From the NCBI RefSeq assembly GCF_037911135.1, contig NZ_JBBLYU010000001.1, positions 1,550,001-1,614,000 on the forward strand: a DNA stretch of 64,000 nucleotides. The letters run 5' to 3'. The translations under genes and the position numbers were made by a program. Under the pieces are notes generated by a model. That model did no database searches, had not been told where the DNA came from, and was given only the letters and a program-made list of their open reading frames with translations. The DNA is from Phaeobacter sp. A36a-5a. GTDB lineage: Bacteria; Pseudomonadota; Alphaproteobacteria; Rhodobacterales; Rhodobacteraceae. Below are positions 29,169 to 39,025 of this stretch, in pieces. How positions within the stretch are numbered: the first letter of the stretch is position 1; every line of letters begins with the position of its first letter.

Positions 29169-30341
29169 ATGATCTCAGTATCCGAGGCCCTCGACACAGT
29201 TCTGAAACTGGTGTCCCCGATGCGGGTCGAAACGGTGCCGCTGCGCGCCGCAGCCGGTCGCGTTCTTGCGGCGCCGGTCTCGGCCAATCGCGACCAGCCA
29301 CCCTTCGCTGCCTCCGCGATGGACGGCTACGCGGTAAAGGCCGCCGAGGTTGAGCGTGACGCCATGTTCAAGGTGATCGGAGAAAGCGCCGCCGGTCATG
29401 GCTTCAAGGGCCGCGTCGGCCCCGGTCAGGCGGTCCGTATCTTTACCGGAGCGCCAGTGCCCGAAGGCGCTGATTTTGTGGTTATCCAAGAGGATACAAG
29501 CCGCACCGGATCCCTGATCACGATCTCGGATCATCCGGGGCCCGGCAACAATATCCGTCCCAAGGGTGGCGATTTTCAGCTCGGCAGCACGATCGCGGCG
29601 CCGCGTCTGCTGTCGTCTGCCGATATCGCGCTGCTGGCCGCGATGAACATCGCCGAGGTGCCGGTGCATGTACGTCCGACCGTTGCCCTGATCTCGACCG
29701 GCGATGAACTGGTGCTCCCCGGCGATACGCCCGGCCCCGACCAGATCATCGCGTCCAACACCTTTGGCCTCGATGCGCTGCTCACGGCGGCTGGCGCCCG
29801 CGTCCGCATTCTGCCAATCGCCCGCGATACCGAAGGCAGCCTGCGCATGGCCCTGGATCTGGCCCACGAGGCGGATCTGATCGTGACCATTGGCGGGGCC
29901 TCGGTGGGCGATCATGATCTGGTTGCCGGGGTGACCGAAAGCCTGGGTATGGCGCGCGCCTTCTACAAGGTTGCGATGCGCCCGGGAAAGCCGCTGATGG
30001 CCGGGAAACTGGGCCGGTCCGCCATGGTCGGCCTGCCGGGAAATCCCGTATCTGCAATGGTTTGCGGCCATGTCTTCCTGTTACCGATGCTGCGCGCCAT
30101 GCAGGGGCTCCCGCCCCATGGTCCGCAACCGGCCGAGGCCCCCCTAGCGCAGGACCTGCCGGCCAACGGCCCGCGTACCCACTACATGCGGGCGCAGCTC
30201 AGCGCGGCCGAGCTGCATGTGTTTGACGATCAGGACAGCGCCCGGCTGACATTGCTTGCCGAGGCCAACGCGCTTGCCATCCGTCCCGCCAATGATCCGC
30301 CCCGCGCCAAGGGCACGATGCTTGCCTACCTTCCGATCTGA
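29169..30341 (+). CDS. moeA: Molybdopterin molybdotransferase
   Basis: A 390-residue enzyme inserting molybdate into adenylylated molybdopterin. The N-terminal SAMDGYAV (about 48-55), IFTGAPVPEGADFVV (about 95-109), the MoCF signature TIGGASVGDHD (about 242-252) and PGNPVSA (about 290-296) are present. It directly abuts moaC, giving a moaC-moeA pair at the end of the trp run. Confidence 0.96.
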   Translation: MISVSEALDTVLKLVSPMRVETVPLRAAAGRVLAAPVSANRDQPPFAASAMDGYAVKAAEVERDAMFKVIGESAAGHGFKGRVGPGQAVRIFTGAPVPEGADFVVIQEDTSRTGSLITISDHPGPGNNIRPKGGDFQLGSTIAAPRLLSSADIALLAAMNIAEVPVHVRPTVALISTGDELVLPGDTPGPDQIIASNTFGLDALLTAAGARVRILPIARDTEGSLRMALDLAHEADLIVTIGGASVGDHDLVAGVTESLGMARAFYKVAMRPGKPLMAGKLGRSAMVGLPGNPVSAMVCGHVFLLPMLRAMQGLPPHGPQPAEAPLAQDLPANGPRTHYMRAQLSAAELHVFDDQDSARLTLLAEANALAIRPANDPPRAKGTMLAYLPI

Positions 30342-30432
30342 TCGGATACGGCGATGCACGTCGGCGGATTTCACTTTGCCAACAATTCAGCATCAATTCG
30401 GCTGCGTTTGACAGGTTTCATGCGACATGCCG

Positions 30433-30461
30433 TTGACACAAAACGGGAACATGCGTAGAAC
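30433..30461 (+). promoter_or_regulatory. lexA promoter with embedded LexA (SOS) box
   Basis: TTGACA (30433-30438), a 17-bp spacer and TAGAAC (30456-30461) form a strong sigma-70-type promoter. GAAC-ATGCGTA-GAAC (30447-30461), the complement of the alphaproteobacterial SOS box GTTC-N7-GTTC, covers the -10 element. This predicts autorepression of lexA and a transcript separate from the moeA run. Confidence 0.85.
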
Positions 30462-30494
30462 AAAGCGAAACATCGAGCGGCTGAGAGGGATGTC

Positions 30495-31172
30495 ATGCTG
30501 ACGAAGAAGCAACTGGACTTGCTGGATTTCATCAACACACGTCTGCAAAAGGATGGCGTCCCCCCAAGTTTTGACGAGATGAAGGTGGCGCTTGACCTGC
30601 GCTCGAAATCGGGCATCCACCGGCTGATCACCGCTTTGGAAGAACGCGGATTTATCCGCCGCCTCGCACATCGTGCCCGCGCGATCGAGATCATCCGCCT
30701 GCCGGACAGCCTCGGCAGCGCCCAGCAGATGACAGAGGCAGCGCCATCCGAACCGGCCAATCAGGTCTCCGCCCCGGCAATGATCGCCGCGATGGAGCTG
30801 CCCGTGATGGGTCGCATCGCCGCCGGTGTCCCGATTGAGGCGATTAACCAGGTCTCCCATCAGGTCGCGGTCCCGGCCTCCATGCTGTCAGCCCAGGGGC
30901 AGCATTTCGCGCTGGAGGTCCGTGGTGATTCAATGATCGAAGCCGGCATCAATGATGGCGATATCGTTGTCATCCGCGAAACCTCCGTGGCTGACAATGG
31001 CGATGTGGTGGTTGCGCTGGTCGATGGACAGGAAGCGACGCTGAAACGCATCTACCGCAAAGGCAGCACCATTGCCCTGGAGGCGGCAAACCCGGCCTAT
31101 GAGACCCGCCAGTATCCGCAGGATCAGGTAAAGGTGCAGGGCCGCCTTGTCGGACTTATCCGCACCTATTGA
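30495..31172 (+). CDS. lexA: LexA repressor / SOS regulator
   Basis: A 225-residue repressor. The winged helix spans 1-65; cleavage would occur at Ala110-Gly111 (RIAAGVP); the catalytic dyad is Ser146 (GDSMIEAG) and Lys184 (ATLKRIY). RecA-stimulated self-cleavage induces the SOS genes. In the related Rhodobacter capsulatus LexA also affects gene-transfer-agent production, relevant here because a GTA lysis pair lies 10 kb away. A SOS box overlaps its own promoter. Confidence 0.97.
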   Translation: MLTKKQLDLLDFINTRLQKDGVPPSFDEMKVALDLRSKSGIHRLITALEERGFIRRLAHRARAIEIIRLPDSLGSAQQMTEAAPSEPANQVSAPAMIAAMELPVMGRIAAGVPIEAINQVSHQVAVPASMLSAQGQHFALEVRGDSMIEAGINDGDIVVIRETSVADNGDVVVALVDGQEATLKRIYRKGSTIALEAANPAYETRQYPQDQVKVQGRLVGLIRTY

Positions 31173-31240
31173 CCAGAGGGTCGCCCCCGAAGGTTACCCG
31201 CCCCAAGAAACACGCCTTTGAAAGAGGCTGTCGAGGATTA

Positions 31241-33301
31241 TCACCTGTCGCGCTGCGGAGTGTGCCTCCACAGTCGGTCACCAACCACGTCGCTCGCCGA
31301 GATCCAGCGCCCGTCCGGTTGCAGTTGCACACTGCCAAGGGTGCGCAGGCTATCAGCATCAAACACCCTGCAGCCCCCCACCGGTGACAGTGGGATCGCG
31401 CTGACCAGCACCGCGTCCGCCGAACAATCGCTCAGCGCTTCTGCGGCCGCCTTGCCAATCACATGGATCAGCGGCTGATCAGAGAGCGCGAGATACGCCG
31501 ACACCGATTTGCCCGCAACGCTGGGCGCCGCCACCGCGATCCGCTGCCACAGCTGCGCACGCTCGGCCTGGGTTAGCAGGCTGCCGTCGTTCTCGGCCCA
31601 TCGCTCGGCCGCATAGCCATGCCCTTTTGCGCGGGACAAGGCGCGGCCCTGCGCTGTCATCACGCCAACCAGCCCACCATTCGGCGCGATCAGGACCACG
31701 GGTCGGGGATGTCCGTACCAGAGCCCCGCTGCCGTCAGCAGAACCGGCAGACCAACCCAGCGCAGCCGCCCTCGCCAGAGGGCAAGCAGCAGCGCGCCGA
31801 GGGCAACCAGCGGCAACACCACGGCGGGCGGCATCTGGACCGCCCCCTGCGCGCCCTCCAGTCCGGCCACCCAATTGGCAACCGACAGGATCCAGCGGAT
31901 GCCGAGGTCCATCAGCGCCAACCCGACACCGGATGCCCCGACCGGTGCGAGGCAGAGCGCCAGCACCGCCGCAGGAACCACCAACAGCCCCATAACCGGC
32001 ACCGCCAGAACATTGGCCAGCAACCCGTAGTGAGACAGCATATTGAAATGCGCCGCCCCAAAGGGGGCCGTGGCAACGCCCGCAACCAGGGACGACAGCA
32101 CCACCCCACCCACCATCCGCAGCCAGCGCGCGCAACCCGGCGCAACGTGATCCCGCAGCGCGCCGAAGACGACCACCAGCGCCGTTGTCGCCGCAAAACT
32201 CATCTGAAATCCGGGGCCAAGCAGGCTTTCCGGGCGGATCGCCAGGATCACCAGTGCCGCAAGCGCCACCGCCCGCAGCGACAGGGCGCGCCGATCCAGC
32301 AGCACCGCGCCCAGCATCATCGCAACCATGACATAGGCACGGGTACTGGCGACCTGCATGCCTGACAGCAGCAGGTAGGCGCTCGCCGCAAGGAGCGCAC
32401 CAACCGCGGCCAATTTCTTGGCGTTTACCCGCTGCGCATAGGCCGGAACCAGCGCCATCAGCAGCCGCAGGCCGCCAAAGACGACGCCCGCCAGAAGCCC
32501 CATGTGCAGCCCTGAAATTGCCAGCAAATGTGCAAGGTTGCTGGCTCTAAGCGCCTCCAGTTCCACCTGCGGGATGGCAGAGCGATCCCCGGTGGTGATG
32601 GCCGCGGCAAAGCCACCTGTGGCTTTCGGCATCTGGTCACGGATACGGTCGGAAATCCGCTGTCTCAGCTGCTGTACGGGCAGATCAGACCGGCTCGGCT
32701 GAACGCGCAGAACCGGGACCCGAGTATAGCCAACAGCCCCCAGGCGCTGAAACCAGGCGTGCCTGCGAAAATCAAAGCCATGGGGCTCCACCGGTCCCTG
32801 CGGCGGCATCAGATGTGCGGTGGTCATGACCCGGTCGCCGATACCCGGCAGCGCGGCCCCGACCGGCAGTGACAGCCGCACCCGTGCCGGAGTGGCCCCA
32901 GCCGCCAGACGGTCCAGCACAGGCTGATCGAGGGTGATGCGCAGCCGGTCCCGGGCGGAGCGATCTATCGCGATTACCCGCCCTTCGACCGGGCCGTAAT
33001 AGCGAAAGCTCAGCACCGGGGCAGCAACCGAATGGGCGCGCATCCCGGCGGCCGCAAAGCCGAGCGCGATCGTCACAATCGCCCAGCCTAGAAACACCAG
33101 CCCGTCCTGCCGGTCACCACGCCGCAACAGCAGCGCCCCACCCAGCGCAACGCCGCCCAGGCCGAAATAGTGAACTGCCACAGGTTCAAACCGCAGAGAA
33201 AAGAAAAAACCGATCCCGGTGCCGAACAGGACCGGCACCCAGGGAAACAGCTCCCCGCGCTGGGATTGCAGCAGACTGTCAAGAATGCCCAGGGCGCGCA
33301 T
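31241..33301 (-). CDS. comEC: ComEC/Rec2 family DNA-uptake channel protein
   Basis: A 686-residue inner-membrane protein with an N-terminal DUF4131 region, then the Competence domain (about 195-470, including ATTTGDRSAIP-like and LLAISGLHMGLLAGVVFGGLRL motifs) with many membrane helices. The C-terminal part (about 540-686) is small and shows no HxHxDH signature, so the metallo-beta-lactamase domain of full ComEC is absent or degenerate. I chose ATG at 33301; the open frame to 33421 runs into gltX. It imports single-stranded DNA; in R. capsulatus it is needed to receive GTA DNA. Confidence 0.9.
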   Translation of the reverse strand: MRALGILDSLLQSQRGELFPWVPVLFGTGIGFFFSLRFEPVAVHYFGLGGVALGGALLLRRGDRQDGLVFLGWAIVTIALGFAAAGMRAHSVAAPVLSFRYYGPVEGRVIAIDRSARDRLRITLDQPVLDRLAAGATPARVRLSLPVGAALPGIGDRVMTTAHLMPPQGPVEPHGFDFRRHAWFQRLGAVGYTRVPVLRVQPSRSDLPVQQLRQRISDRIRDQMPKATGGFAAAITTGDRSAIPQVELEALRASNLAHLLAISGLHMGLLAGVVFGGLRLLMALVPAYAQRVNAKKLAAVGALLAASAYLLLSGMQVASTRAYVMVAMMLGAVLLDRRALSLRAVALAALVILAIRPESLLGPGFQMSFAATTALVVVFGALRDHVAPGCARWLRMVGGVVLSSLVAGVATAPFGAAHFNMLSHYGLLANVLAVPVMGLLVVPAAVLALCLAPVGASGVGLALMDLGIRWILSVANWVAGLEGAQGAVQMPPAVVLPLVALGALLLALWRGRLRWVGLPVLLTAAGLWYGHPRPVVLIAPNGGLVGVMTAQGRALSRAKGHGYAAERWAENDGSLLTQAERAQLWQRIAVAAPSVAGKSVSAYLALSDQPLIHVIGKAAAEALSDCSADAVLVSAIPLSPVGGCRVFDADSLRTLGSVQLQPDGRWISASDVVGDRLWRHTPQRDR

Positions 33302-33380
33302 GCTTGCTCCTTGCCTTCTGGCTCGGTAGACAGGCGACAAAACTACCCTTTCCATGGTTTCCAAAAGGTAAATCACCCCC

Positions 33381-34781
33381 ATGTCCAAACCGGTCGTCAC
33401 CCGTTTCGCCCCCTCTCCCACCGGCTATCTGCATATCGGTGGTGCGCGCACCGCGCTGTTCAACTGGCTTTATGCCCGTGGGCGCGGCGGCAAATTCCTG
33501 CTGCGTATCGAGGACACCGACCGCGAGCGCTCCAACCCCGAGGCGACCGCCGCCATTCTGCAGGGCATGGCCTGGCTGGGTCTGGATCACGATGGCGAGG
33601 TGGTCAGCCAGTTCGAAGGCGCCGAACGTCATGCCGCCGTCGCGCGTGAACTGCTTGAGGCGGGCAAGGCCTATAAGTGCTTTGCAACGCAGGACGAAAT
33701 TGCCGCCTTCCGCGACCAGGCCAAGGCCGAGGGCAAATCGACGCTCTATCGCTCGCCCTGGCGAGACGCCGATGCCAGCAGCCATCCCGATGCGCCCTAT
33801 GTGATCCGCATCAAGGCGCCGCAGCAGGGCAGCACCGTCATCCGAGACGAGGTTCAGGGCGATGTCACCATCAAGAACGAGCAGCTTGACGATATGATCC
33901 TGCTGCGCTCGGATGGGACGCCCGTCTACATGCTGGCCGTGGTGGTGGATGATCACGATATGGGCGTCACCCATGTCATCCGGGGCGATGACCACCTCAA
34001 CAATGCCGCGCGCCAGATGATGATCTACGAAGCCATGGGCTGGGATGTTCCGGTCTGGGCCCATATCCCGCTGATCCATGGCCCTGATGGCAAGAAACTG
34101 TCCAAACGCCACGGCGCCCTCGGCGCGCAGGAATACCAGGCGATGGGCTATCCGGCTGCGGGCATGCGCAACTATCTGGCGCGTCTCGGCTGGAGCCATG
34201 GCGATGACGAATTTTTTACGGATGAGCAGGCCCGTGACTGGTTCGACCTTGACGGTATCGGCAAAAGCCCGGCACGATTTGACACCAAGAAGCTCGAAAA
34301 CCTCTGTGGTCAGCACATTGCGATCAGCGATGATGCTGCGCTGCGGAATGAGCTGCAGGCCTATCTTGCCGCTGCTGGCAAGCCACAGTTAAATGACGTT
34401 CAGTCAAACGATCTTGAACGTGCGATGTATTGCCTCAAGGACCGAGCCAAGACTTTTCCGGAGCTGCTTGAAAAGGCTCATTTTATTCTGGCTTCACGCC
34501 CGCTCGATCTCGACGAGAAGGCGGCAAAGGCCCTGGCATCTGTATCCGACGGTATACTGAGTCAATTGACGCCGCAGCTGCAAAATGCTAGCTGGTCCCG
34601 AGACGATCTGGAGGCGCTTCTGAATACATTTGCAGAAGCACGGGATACCAAGTTCGGCAAACTGGCAGGCCCGTTGCGGGCAGCGCTGGCAGGCCGTGCG
34701 GTAACACCTTCAGTTTTCGATATGATGCTGATTCTGGGCCGGGACGAAACACTGGCCCGACTCGCCGACGTTGCCGACTGA
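33381..34781 (+). CDS. gltX: Glutamate--tRNA ligase
   Basis: A 466-residue class I synthetase. The HIGH motif appears as HIGG (His18) and the KMSKS motif as KKLSKRHG near residue 238. Starting near base 34380 the anticodon-binding part is visibly lower in GC and uses codons (TTA, AAA, CAA) rare in the rest of the gene, hinting at allelic replacement of the 3' third. Translation is intact throughout. It diverges from comEC across 79 bases. Confidence 0.96.
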   Translation: MSKPVVTRFAPSPTGYLHIGGARTALFNWLYARGRGGKFLLRIEDTDRERSNPEATAAILQGMAWLGLDHDGEVVSQFEGAERHAAVARELLEAGKAYKCFATQDEIAAFRDQAKAEGKSTLYRSPWRDADASSHPDAPYVIRIKAPQQGSTVIRDEVQGDVTIKNEQLDDMILLRSDGTPVYMLAVVVDDHDMGVTHVIRGDDHLNNAARQMMIYEAMGWDVPVWAHIPLIHGPDGKKLSKRHGALGAQEYQAMGYPAAGMRNYLARLGWSHGDDEFFTDEQARDWFDLDGIGKSPARFDTKKLENLCGQHIAISDDAALRNELQAYLAAAGKPQLNDVQSNDLERAMYCLKDRAKTFPELLEKAHFILASRPLDLDEKAAKALASVSDGILSQLTPQLQNASWSRDDLEALLNTFAEARDTKFGKLAGPLRAALAGRAVTPSVFDMMLILGRDETLARLADVAD

Positions 34782-34839
34782 CCCCATCGTTAACCGCTGG
34801 GTAAGCCGGTACCGCTATGACCTCACCTGCGCGGTTGCC

Positions 34840-34882
34840 GTGCAGGTGCTGCCTGCACAAGGCGGGGGCCTCCCCCGCTTTC
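34840..34882 (+). terminator. Tandem hairpins between gltX and gltA
   Basis: GTGCAGG/CCTGCAC (34840-34858) is followed by GCGGGGG/CCCCCGC (34862-34878) and a TTTCG run. The second could end gltX transcription; alternatively both structure the gltA leader, which begins 26 bases later. Confidence 0.5.
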
Positions 34883-34907
34883 GCGCCTGTATCAGGAAGG
34901 GACATCT

Positions 34908-36203
34908 ATGACCGATACAAAGAAAACCGCCCAGCTCAGCCTGAATGGCGAAACTTACGAGCTTCCCATTTTTTCGCCGACGACCGGGCCCGATGTTCTT
35001 GATATCCGCAAGCTCTACAGCCAGGCCGGTGTGTTCACCTATGATCCCGGTTTCACCTCGACCGCAAGCTGCGACAGCACGATCACCTATATCGACGGCG
35101 GCAAGGGTGAGCTGCTGCACCGCGGCTATCCGATTGACCAGCTGGCATCCAAGTCGCACCACCTCGAAGTCTGCTACCTGCTGCTTTATGGTGAACTGCC
35201 GACCGCAGCCCAGCTGGAAGATTTCGAGACCCGCGTGACCCGTCACACCATGGTGCATGAACAGATGCACAACTTCTTCCGCGGTTTCCGCCGCGACGCG
35301 CATCCGATGGCAACCCTGGTGGGTGTTGTGGGTGCAATGTCGGCTTTCTATCACGACTCCACCGACATCAATGACCCCTGGCAGCGTGAAGTGGCCGCGA
35401 TCCGCCTGATCGCCAAACTGCCCACCATTGCTGCGATGGCCTATAAATATTCCATCGGCCAGCCGTTTGTGTATCCGCGCAACGATCTGGATTACGCGGC
35501 CAACTTCCTGCATATGTGTTTCTCGGTTCCGGCAGAAGAATATCACGTCGACCCGATCCTCGCCCGCGCGATGGACCGGATCTTCATTCTGCACGCCGAT
35601 CACGAGCAGAACGCGTCGACCTCGACCGTGCGTCTGGCATCCTCGTCCGGCGCGAACCCCTTTGCCTGTATCGCTGCGGGCATCGCCTGCCTCTGGGGTC
35701 CGGCCCACGGCGGCGCCAACCAGGCCTGCCTGGAAATGCTGAAGGAAATCGGCTCCGTTGACCGGATCCCCGAATTCATCGAACGCGCCAAGGACAAGAA
35801 CGATCCGTTCCGTCTGATGGGCTTTGGCCATCGGGTCTACAAGAACACCGATCCGCGCGCCAAGGTGCTGAAACAGTCCGCTGATGAGGTTCTGGAGCTG
35901 CTGGGCGTTGAAAACAACCCGCTGCTGCAGGTCGCCAAGGAACTGGAGCGCACTGCGCTCAACGATGAGTATTTCATCGAGAAGAAACTGTTCCCGAACG
36001 TCGATTTCTACTCCGGCATCATCCTTGAGGCGATGGGCTTCCCGACCTCGATGTTCACCCCGATCTTTGCGCTGTCGCGCACCGTCGGCTGGATTTCGCA
36101 GTGGAAAGAAATGATCGCGGATCCGCAGAACAAGATCGGTCGCCCGCGCCAGCTCTACCTCGGCGAAACCGCCCGCGATTACGTCGACATCGAAAAGCGC
36201 TGA
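34908..36203 (+). CDS. gltA: Citrate synthase (type II)
   Basis: A 431-residue enzyme condensing acetyl-CoA and oxaloacetate. The motif [18 protein letters not shown] (about 302-319) carries the catalytic His, [17 protein letters not shown] the second, and the Asp is in NVDFYSG. Length and the N-terminal beta extension are typical for proteobacterial hexameric enzymes. A strong terminator follows. Confidence 0.98.
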   Translation: MTDTKKTAQLSLNGETYELPIFSPTTGPDVLDIRKLYSQAGVFTYDPGFTSTASCDSTITYIDGGKGELLHRGYPIDQLASKSHHLEVCYLLLYGELPTAAQLEDFETRVTRHTMVHEQMHNFFRGFRRDAHPMATLVGVVGAMSAFYHDSTDINDPWQREVAAIRLIAKLPTIAAMAYKYSIGQPFVYPRNDLDYAANFLHMCFSVPAEEYHVDPILARAMDRIFILHADHEQNASTSTVRLASSSGANPFACIAAGIACLWGPAHGGANQACLEMLKEIGSVDRIPEFIERAKDKNDPFRLMGFGHRVYKNTDPRAKVLKQSADEVLELLGVENNPLLQVAKELERTALNDEYFIEKKLFPNVDFYSGIILEAMGFPTSMFTPIFALSRTVGWISQWKEMIADPQNKIGRPRQLYLGETARDYVDIEKR

Positions 36204-36247
36204 CCGGCAGCCGGTCTGCCCAGACCTCGCTGACCATCACAGATATG

Positions 36248-36277
36248 AGCCCTGCCTCCCAGGAGGCAGGGCTTTTT
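36248..36277 (+). terminator. Rho-independent terminator of gltA
   Basis: AGCCCTGCCTCC pairs perfectly with GGAGGCAGGGCT over a two-base loop, followed by TTTTT. Confidence 0.93.
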
Positions 36278-36528
36278 CATGGCCCCGACCTTGCAACCCC
36301 CAAGGCGCGCGCCCGCACCGCAGCGCGACACATCTTTTGATTGCAGGTCCGCGCCTTTCGGATAGGTCAACAATCAAAAGGTTAGGCCCGGGATGTTTCC
36401 AATGCAGAAACCTGGTTAACCCTTTTCATCGCATTTTACTCAACTACGAAGGGTTTCGATTGACCAATTTTGACCTCGGCAATAGGCATAATCGCAATTG
36501 CTAATTAAACCTTAACGGGAGACGCACC
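36278..36528. other. AT-rich leader region before the RTX gene
   Basis: The 325 bases between gltA and the RTX gene hold the gltA terminator and then a stretch clearly richer in A and T than its surroundings (36390-36516). It probably carries the RTX promoter. No clear hexamers or open frame can be assigned. Confidence 0.4.
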
Positions 36529-37422
36529 GTGCTAATGCTTATGACAATGTTGGGGGTCGGCCTGCTGGCGGGTGTGATCATCAACGATTCCGACGATTCA
36601 GACAGCAATGACTCCAACGCAGATGAAAGCGGTAACGAGGAAAACGCGACCGTGATCGAGGGCAGCGAAGGTGCCGACCTGCTGTTCGGCATCACCGGCA
36701 GCGAAAACCTGCTTGGCGGTGAGGGTGACGACAATATCGACGCACGCGGCGGTCCCGATACGATCGAAGGCGGCGCAGGCGACGACCGGCTGGACGGTGG
36801 CTCGGCAAATGACAACGTCTTTGGTGGCGATGGTGATGACACTCTCATCGGTGGCAATGGCGATGATTTCATGCGCGGCAATGCCGGTGACGACACGCTG
36901 ATTGATACCCGCGGCGCGGATCATCTGGTCGGCGGTCAGGGCAATGACCTGATCATCGCCGCAGGCATTCTGGACGAAGGCGCCTATGAAGACATCGTTC
37001 AGGGCCGCGAGACGCCGACCTCCGCAGCCGAGGTCAACGCCCTGCTGAACTTTGACTACACGGCCGATCAGGACGCTGCTGGCGATACCATCAATGCCGG
37101 TGCCGGTGACGACTCCGTGCTCTTTGGTCTCAACGATACGGTGACCGGTGGCAGCGGCAACGACAGCTTCGAAACCGGAGCCTGGCTGACCGAGGATGAA
37201 CAGGCGACCATTACCGATTTCACGGCGGATGATGACCGGGTGGTCTATTACTACGACGAAACCGAAGACGAGCCGGAGCTGGAGGTGATCACCCGCGCAA
37301 ATGAGGACGGCGGCACCGATGCCTATCTCGTTGCAGACGGCGAGGAGGTCGTGCGCCTGATCAATGCCGGTGCCAGCTTCAACCTGGCCGAACATGTCGC
37401 CCTGGTGGCCCGCAGCAGCTGA
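36529..37422 (+). CDS. Small RTX (hemolysin-type calcium-binding repeat) protein
   Basis: A 297-residue acidic protein. A short hydrophobic N-terminus (about 1-18) is followed by an Asp/Ser/Asn-rich spacer and then about eight GGxGxDxLx nonapeptides (residues about 55-145), an interruption, and another set near 185-215. Such repeats bind calcium as a beta-roll and mark type I secreted proteins; no secretion genes are adjacent. GTG start preceded by CGGGAG. The N-terminal hydrophobic stretch is atypical for type I substrates and suggests membrane attachment. Function unknown. Confidence 0.85.
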   Translation: MLMLMTMLGVGLLAGVIINDSDDSDSNDSNADESGNEENATVIEGSEGADLLFGITGSENLLGGEGDDNIDARGGPDTIEGGAGDDRLDGGSANDNVFGGDGDDTLIGGNGDDFMRGNAGDDTLIDTRGADHLVGGQGNDLIIAAGILDEGAYEDIVQGRETPTSAAEVNALLNFDYTADQDAAGDTINAGAGDDSVLFGLNDTVTGGSGNDSFETGAWLTEDEQATITDFTADDDRVVYYYDETEDEPELEVITRANEDGGTDAYLVADGEEVVRLINAGASFNLAEHVALVARSS

Positions 37423-37488
37423 CCAGGTGATCTGCCGGGCCGGGTCAATTGATCCGGCCCGGTCCGGCAGGACCCTTGGCGCAAAAAG

Positions 37489-37531
37489 AAACCCGCCCCC
37501 GCGCAGTCGATGCGCATCAGGGGCGGGTTTT
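37489..37531. terminator. Bidirectional terminator, RTX gene / enoyl-CoA hydratase
   Basis: AAACCCGCCCC pairs with GGGGCGGGTTT; a nested GCGCA/TGCGC hairpin fills the loop. T runs follow on both strands (TTTT on plus, TTTCTTTTT on minus). Confidence 0.85.
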
Positions 37532-37573
37532 GCATTTCAGGAACGGCATCAGCCGATCACGGATTGCACCGTC

Positions 37574-38353
37574 TTAGCGGCCTTCGAACTTCGCGGGGCG
37601 TTTTTCCATAAAAGCGGTGACCCCTTCCATGAAGTCCCGGGTCTTGCCGCATTGGCCTTGCAGATGGGCCTCCTCGGACAGCTGCTCCGGCAGGCTGTTG
37701 CCATAGCCATCGCGGATCGCGCTCTTGATCGCGCCGAACGCACGGGTCGGGCCATTCGCCAGATAGGCCGCACGGGCGCGCCAATGGGCGTCAAATTCGG
37801 CGTCGGGAATGGCTTCCCAGATCATGCCCCAGTCGCTCGCCTGTTTGGCGGAGATCTTATCAGCAAACAGCGCGGCCCCCATTGCCTTGGCCATGCCCAT
37901 CTGGCGCGGCATGAACCAGGTGCCGCCGGCATCCGGCATGAGGCCAATACGGGCAAAGGCCTGCATGAAATAAGCGCTCTCGGTGGCGATCACCACATCG
38001 GCGGCCAGCGCCAGATTGGCACCCGCACCCGCAGCCGGGCCGTTTACAGCGGCAATGGTGGGCACCGGGCAGTTATAGATCGCCTCCAGCATCGGGGTGT
38101 ATTCATCCCGCAGCGTCCGTTCCAGATCCAGCTTGCCCTGGCTTGCGGCGTCGGACAGATCCTGCCCCGAACAGAATGACACGCCGGAACCGGTCAGGAC
38201 CACCGCACGGGCCTCTTTGCCCGCGCGCTGCATCGCATGGGTGATCTCCGCCCGCGTCAGACCGGTCAGCGCGTTCATCTTTGCGGGTCGGTTCAGCGTC
38301 ACAACGGCCAAGCCGTCTTCCAGCGAGAACAGAATTTCCTTGTAATCCATCAA
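37574..38353 (-). CDS. Enoyl-CoA hydratase/isomerase family protein (PaaG-like)
   Basis: A 259-residue crotonase-fold enzyme. The oxyanion-hole segment SFCSGQDLSD (about 59-68) and GPAAGAGANLALAADVV (about 105-121) are typical; GLMPDAGGTWFMPR (about 138-151) has Asp where classical hydratases have Glu, matching PaaG-type isomerases of phenylacetate degradation. No other paa genes are close, so a different acyl-CoA isomerase is possible. It is the last of a minus-strand series but 177 bases after ccmH. Confidence 0.87.
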   Translation of the reverse strand: MMDYKEILFSLEDGLAVVTLNRPAKMNALTGLTRAEITHAMQRAGKEARAVVLTGSGVSFCSGQDLSDAASQGKLDLERTLRDEYTPMLEAIYNCPVPTIAAVNGPAAGAGANLALAADVVIATESAYFMQAFARIGLMPDAGGTWFMPRQMGMAKAMGAALFADKISAKQASDWGMIWEAIPDAEFDAHWRARAAYLANGPTRAFGAIKSAIRDGYGNSLPEQLSEEAHLQGQCGKTRDFMEGVTAFMEKRPAKFEGR

Positions 38354-38530
38354 AGGGCCTCGTGGTTAAAGGTTTTTCGCAGACTTGCCTATGCAAGCCC
38401 GCAGGAAAAGGCAAACGCCGCGTAACCTCTTACTGCAAAACCACCCGCGGGGGGGCGCTGGCCGGCGCTGTGCCGCTGCGGTTGTATGGGCGGTCCAGTC
38501 GCCCCCATCCGCGCGGCGCGTCTTGGTGGC

Positions 38531-39025
38531 TCAGTCTTTCAGGATGCGATCGAGCTGCGCACGTTCCTGCGCGCTAAGGCTGTCGGCGCCGGGGTCCTCC
38601 GCCTCCGGAGTGCGGCTGCGGGCGCGGATATAGCCCCCGGCCAGCAGCAGCGCCATCACCAGCATCAGCGGACCGGCGGCATAAAGCAGCCAGTTGGCAC
38701 CATTTGCACGCGGGCTGAGCAACACATATTCGCCGTAGCGCTCCACGATGAAGGCCATCGCCTCGGCGTCGCTGTCACCGGCCACCAGCCGCTCGCGCAC
38801 CAGCAGGCGCAGATCACGGGCCAGATCGGCATTGCTTTCGTCGATATTCTCGTTGCGGCAGACCAGACAGCGCAGATCCTTGGACAGCTCACGCGCGCGA
38901 CTTTCCAGAACCGGATCATCAAGAATTTCGTCAGGTTCAACCGCCAGCGCCGGGGTGCCGGTGGCAACCATCGGAGCCAGCAGCGTCAACGCCAGCAACA
39001 GCCGGGCAAGAAACAGTCGTGTCAT
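38531..39025 (-). CDS. ccmH: Cytochrome c-type biogenesis protein CcmH/CycL
   Basis: A 164-residue membrane-tethered thiol-reductase of the c-type cytochrome maturation system I. Signal peptide about 1-28, LRCLVCRNENIDES with Cys53 and Cys56, then a C-terminal membrane helix (about 109-132). It keeps apocytochrome CxxCH thiols reduced for haem ligation by CcmF. It overlaps ccmF by four bases (ATGA). Confidence 0.95.
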   Translation of the reverse strand: MTRLFLARLLLALTLLAPMVATGTPALAVEPDEILDDPVLESRARELSKDLRCLVCRNENIDESNADLARDLRLLVRERLVAGDSDAEAMAFIVERYGEYVLLSPRANGANWLLYAAGPLMLVMALLLAGGYIRARSRTPEAEDPGADSLSAQERAQLDRILKD

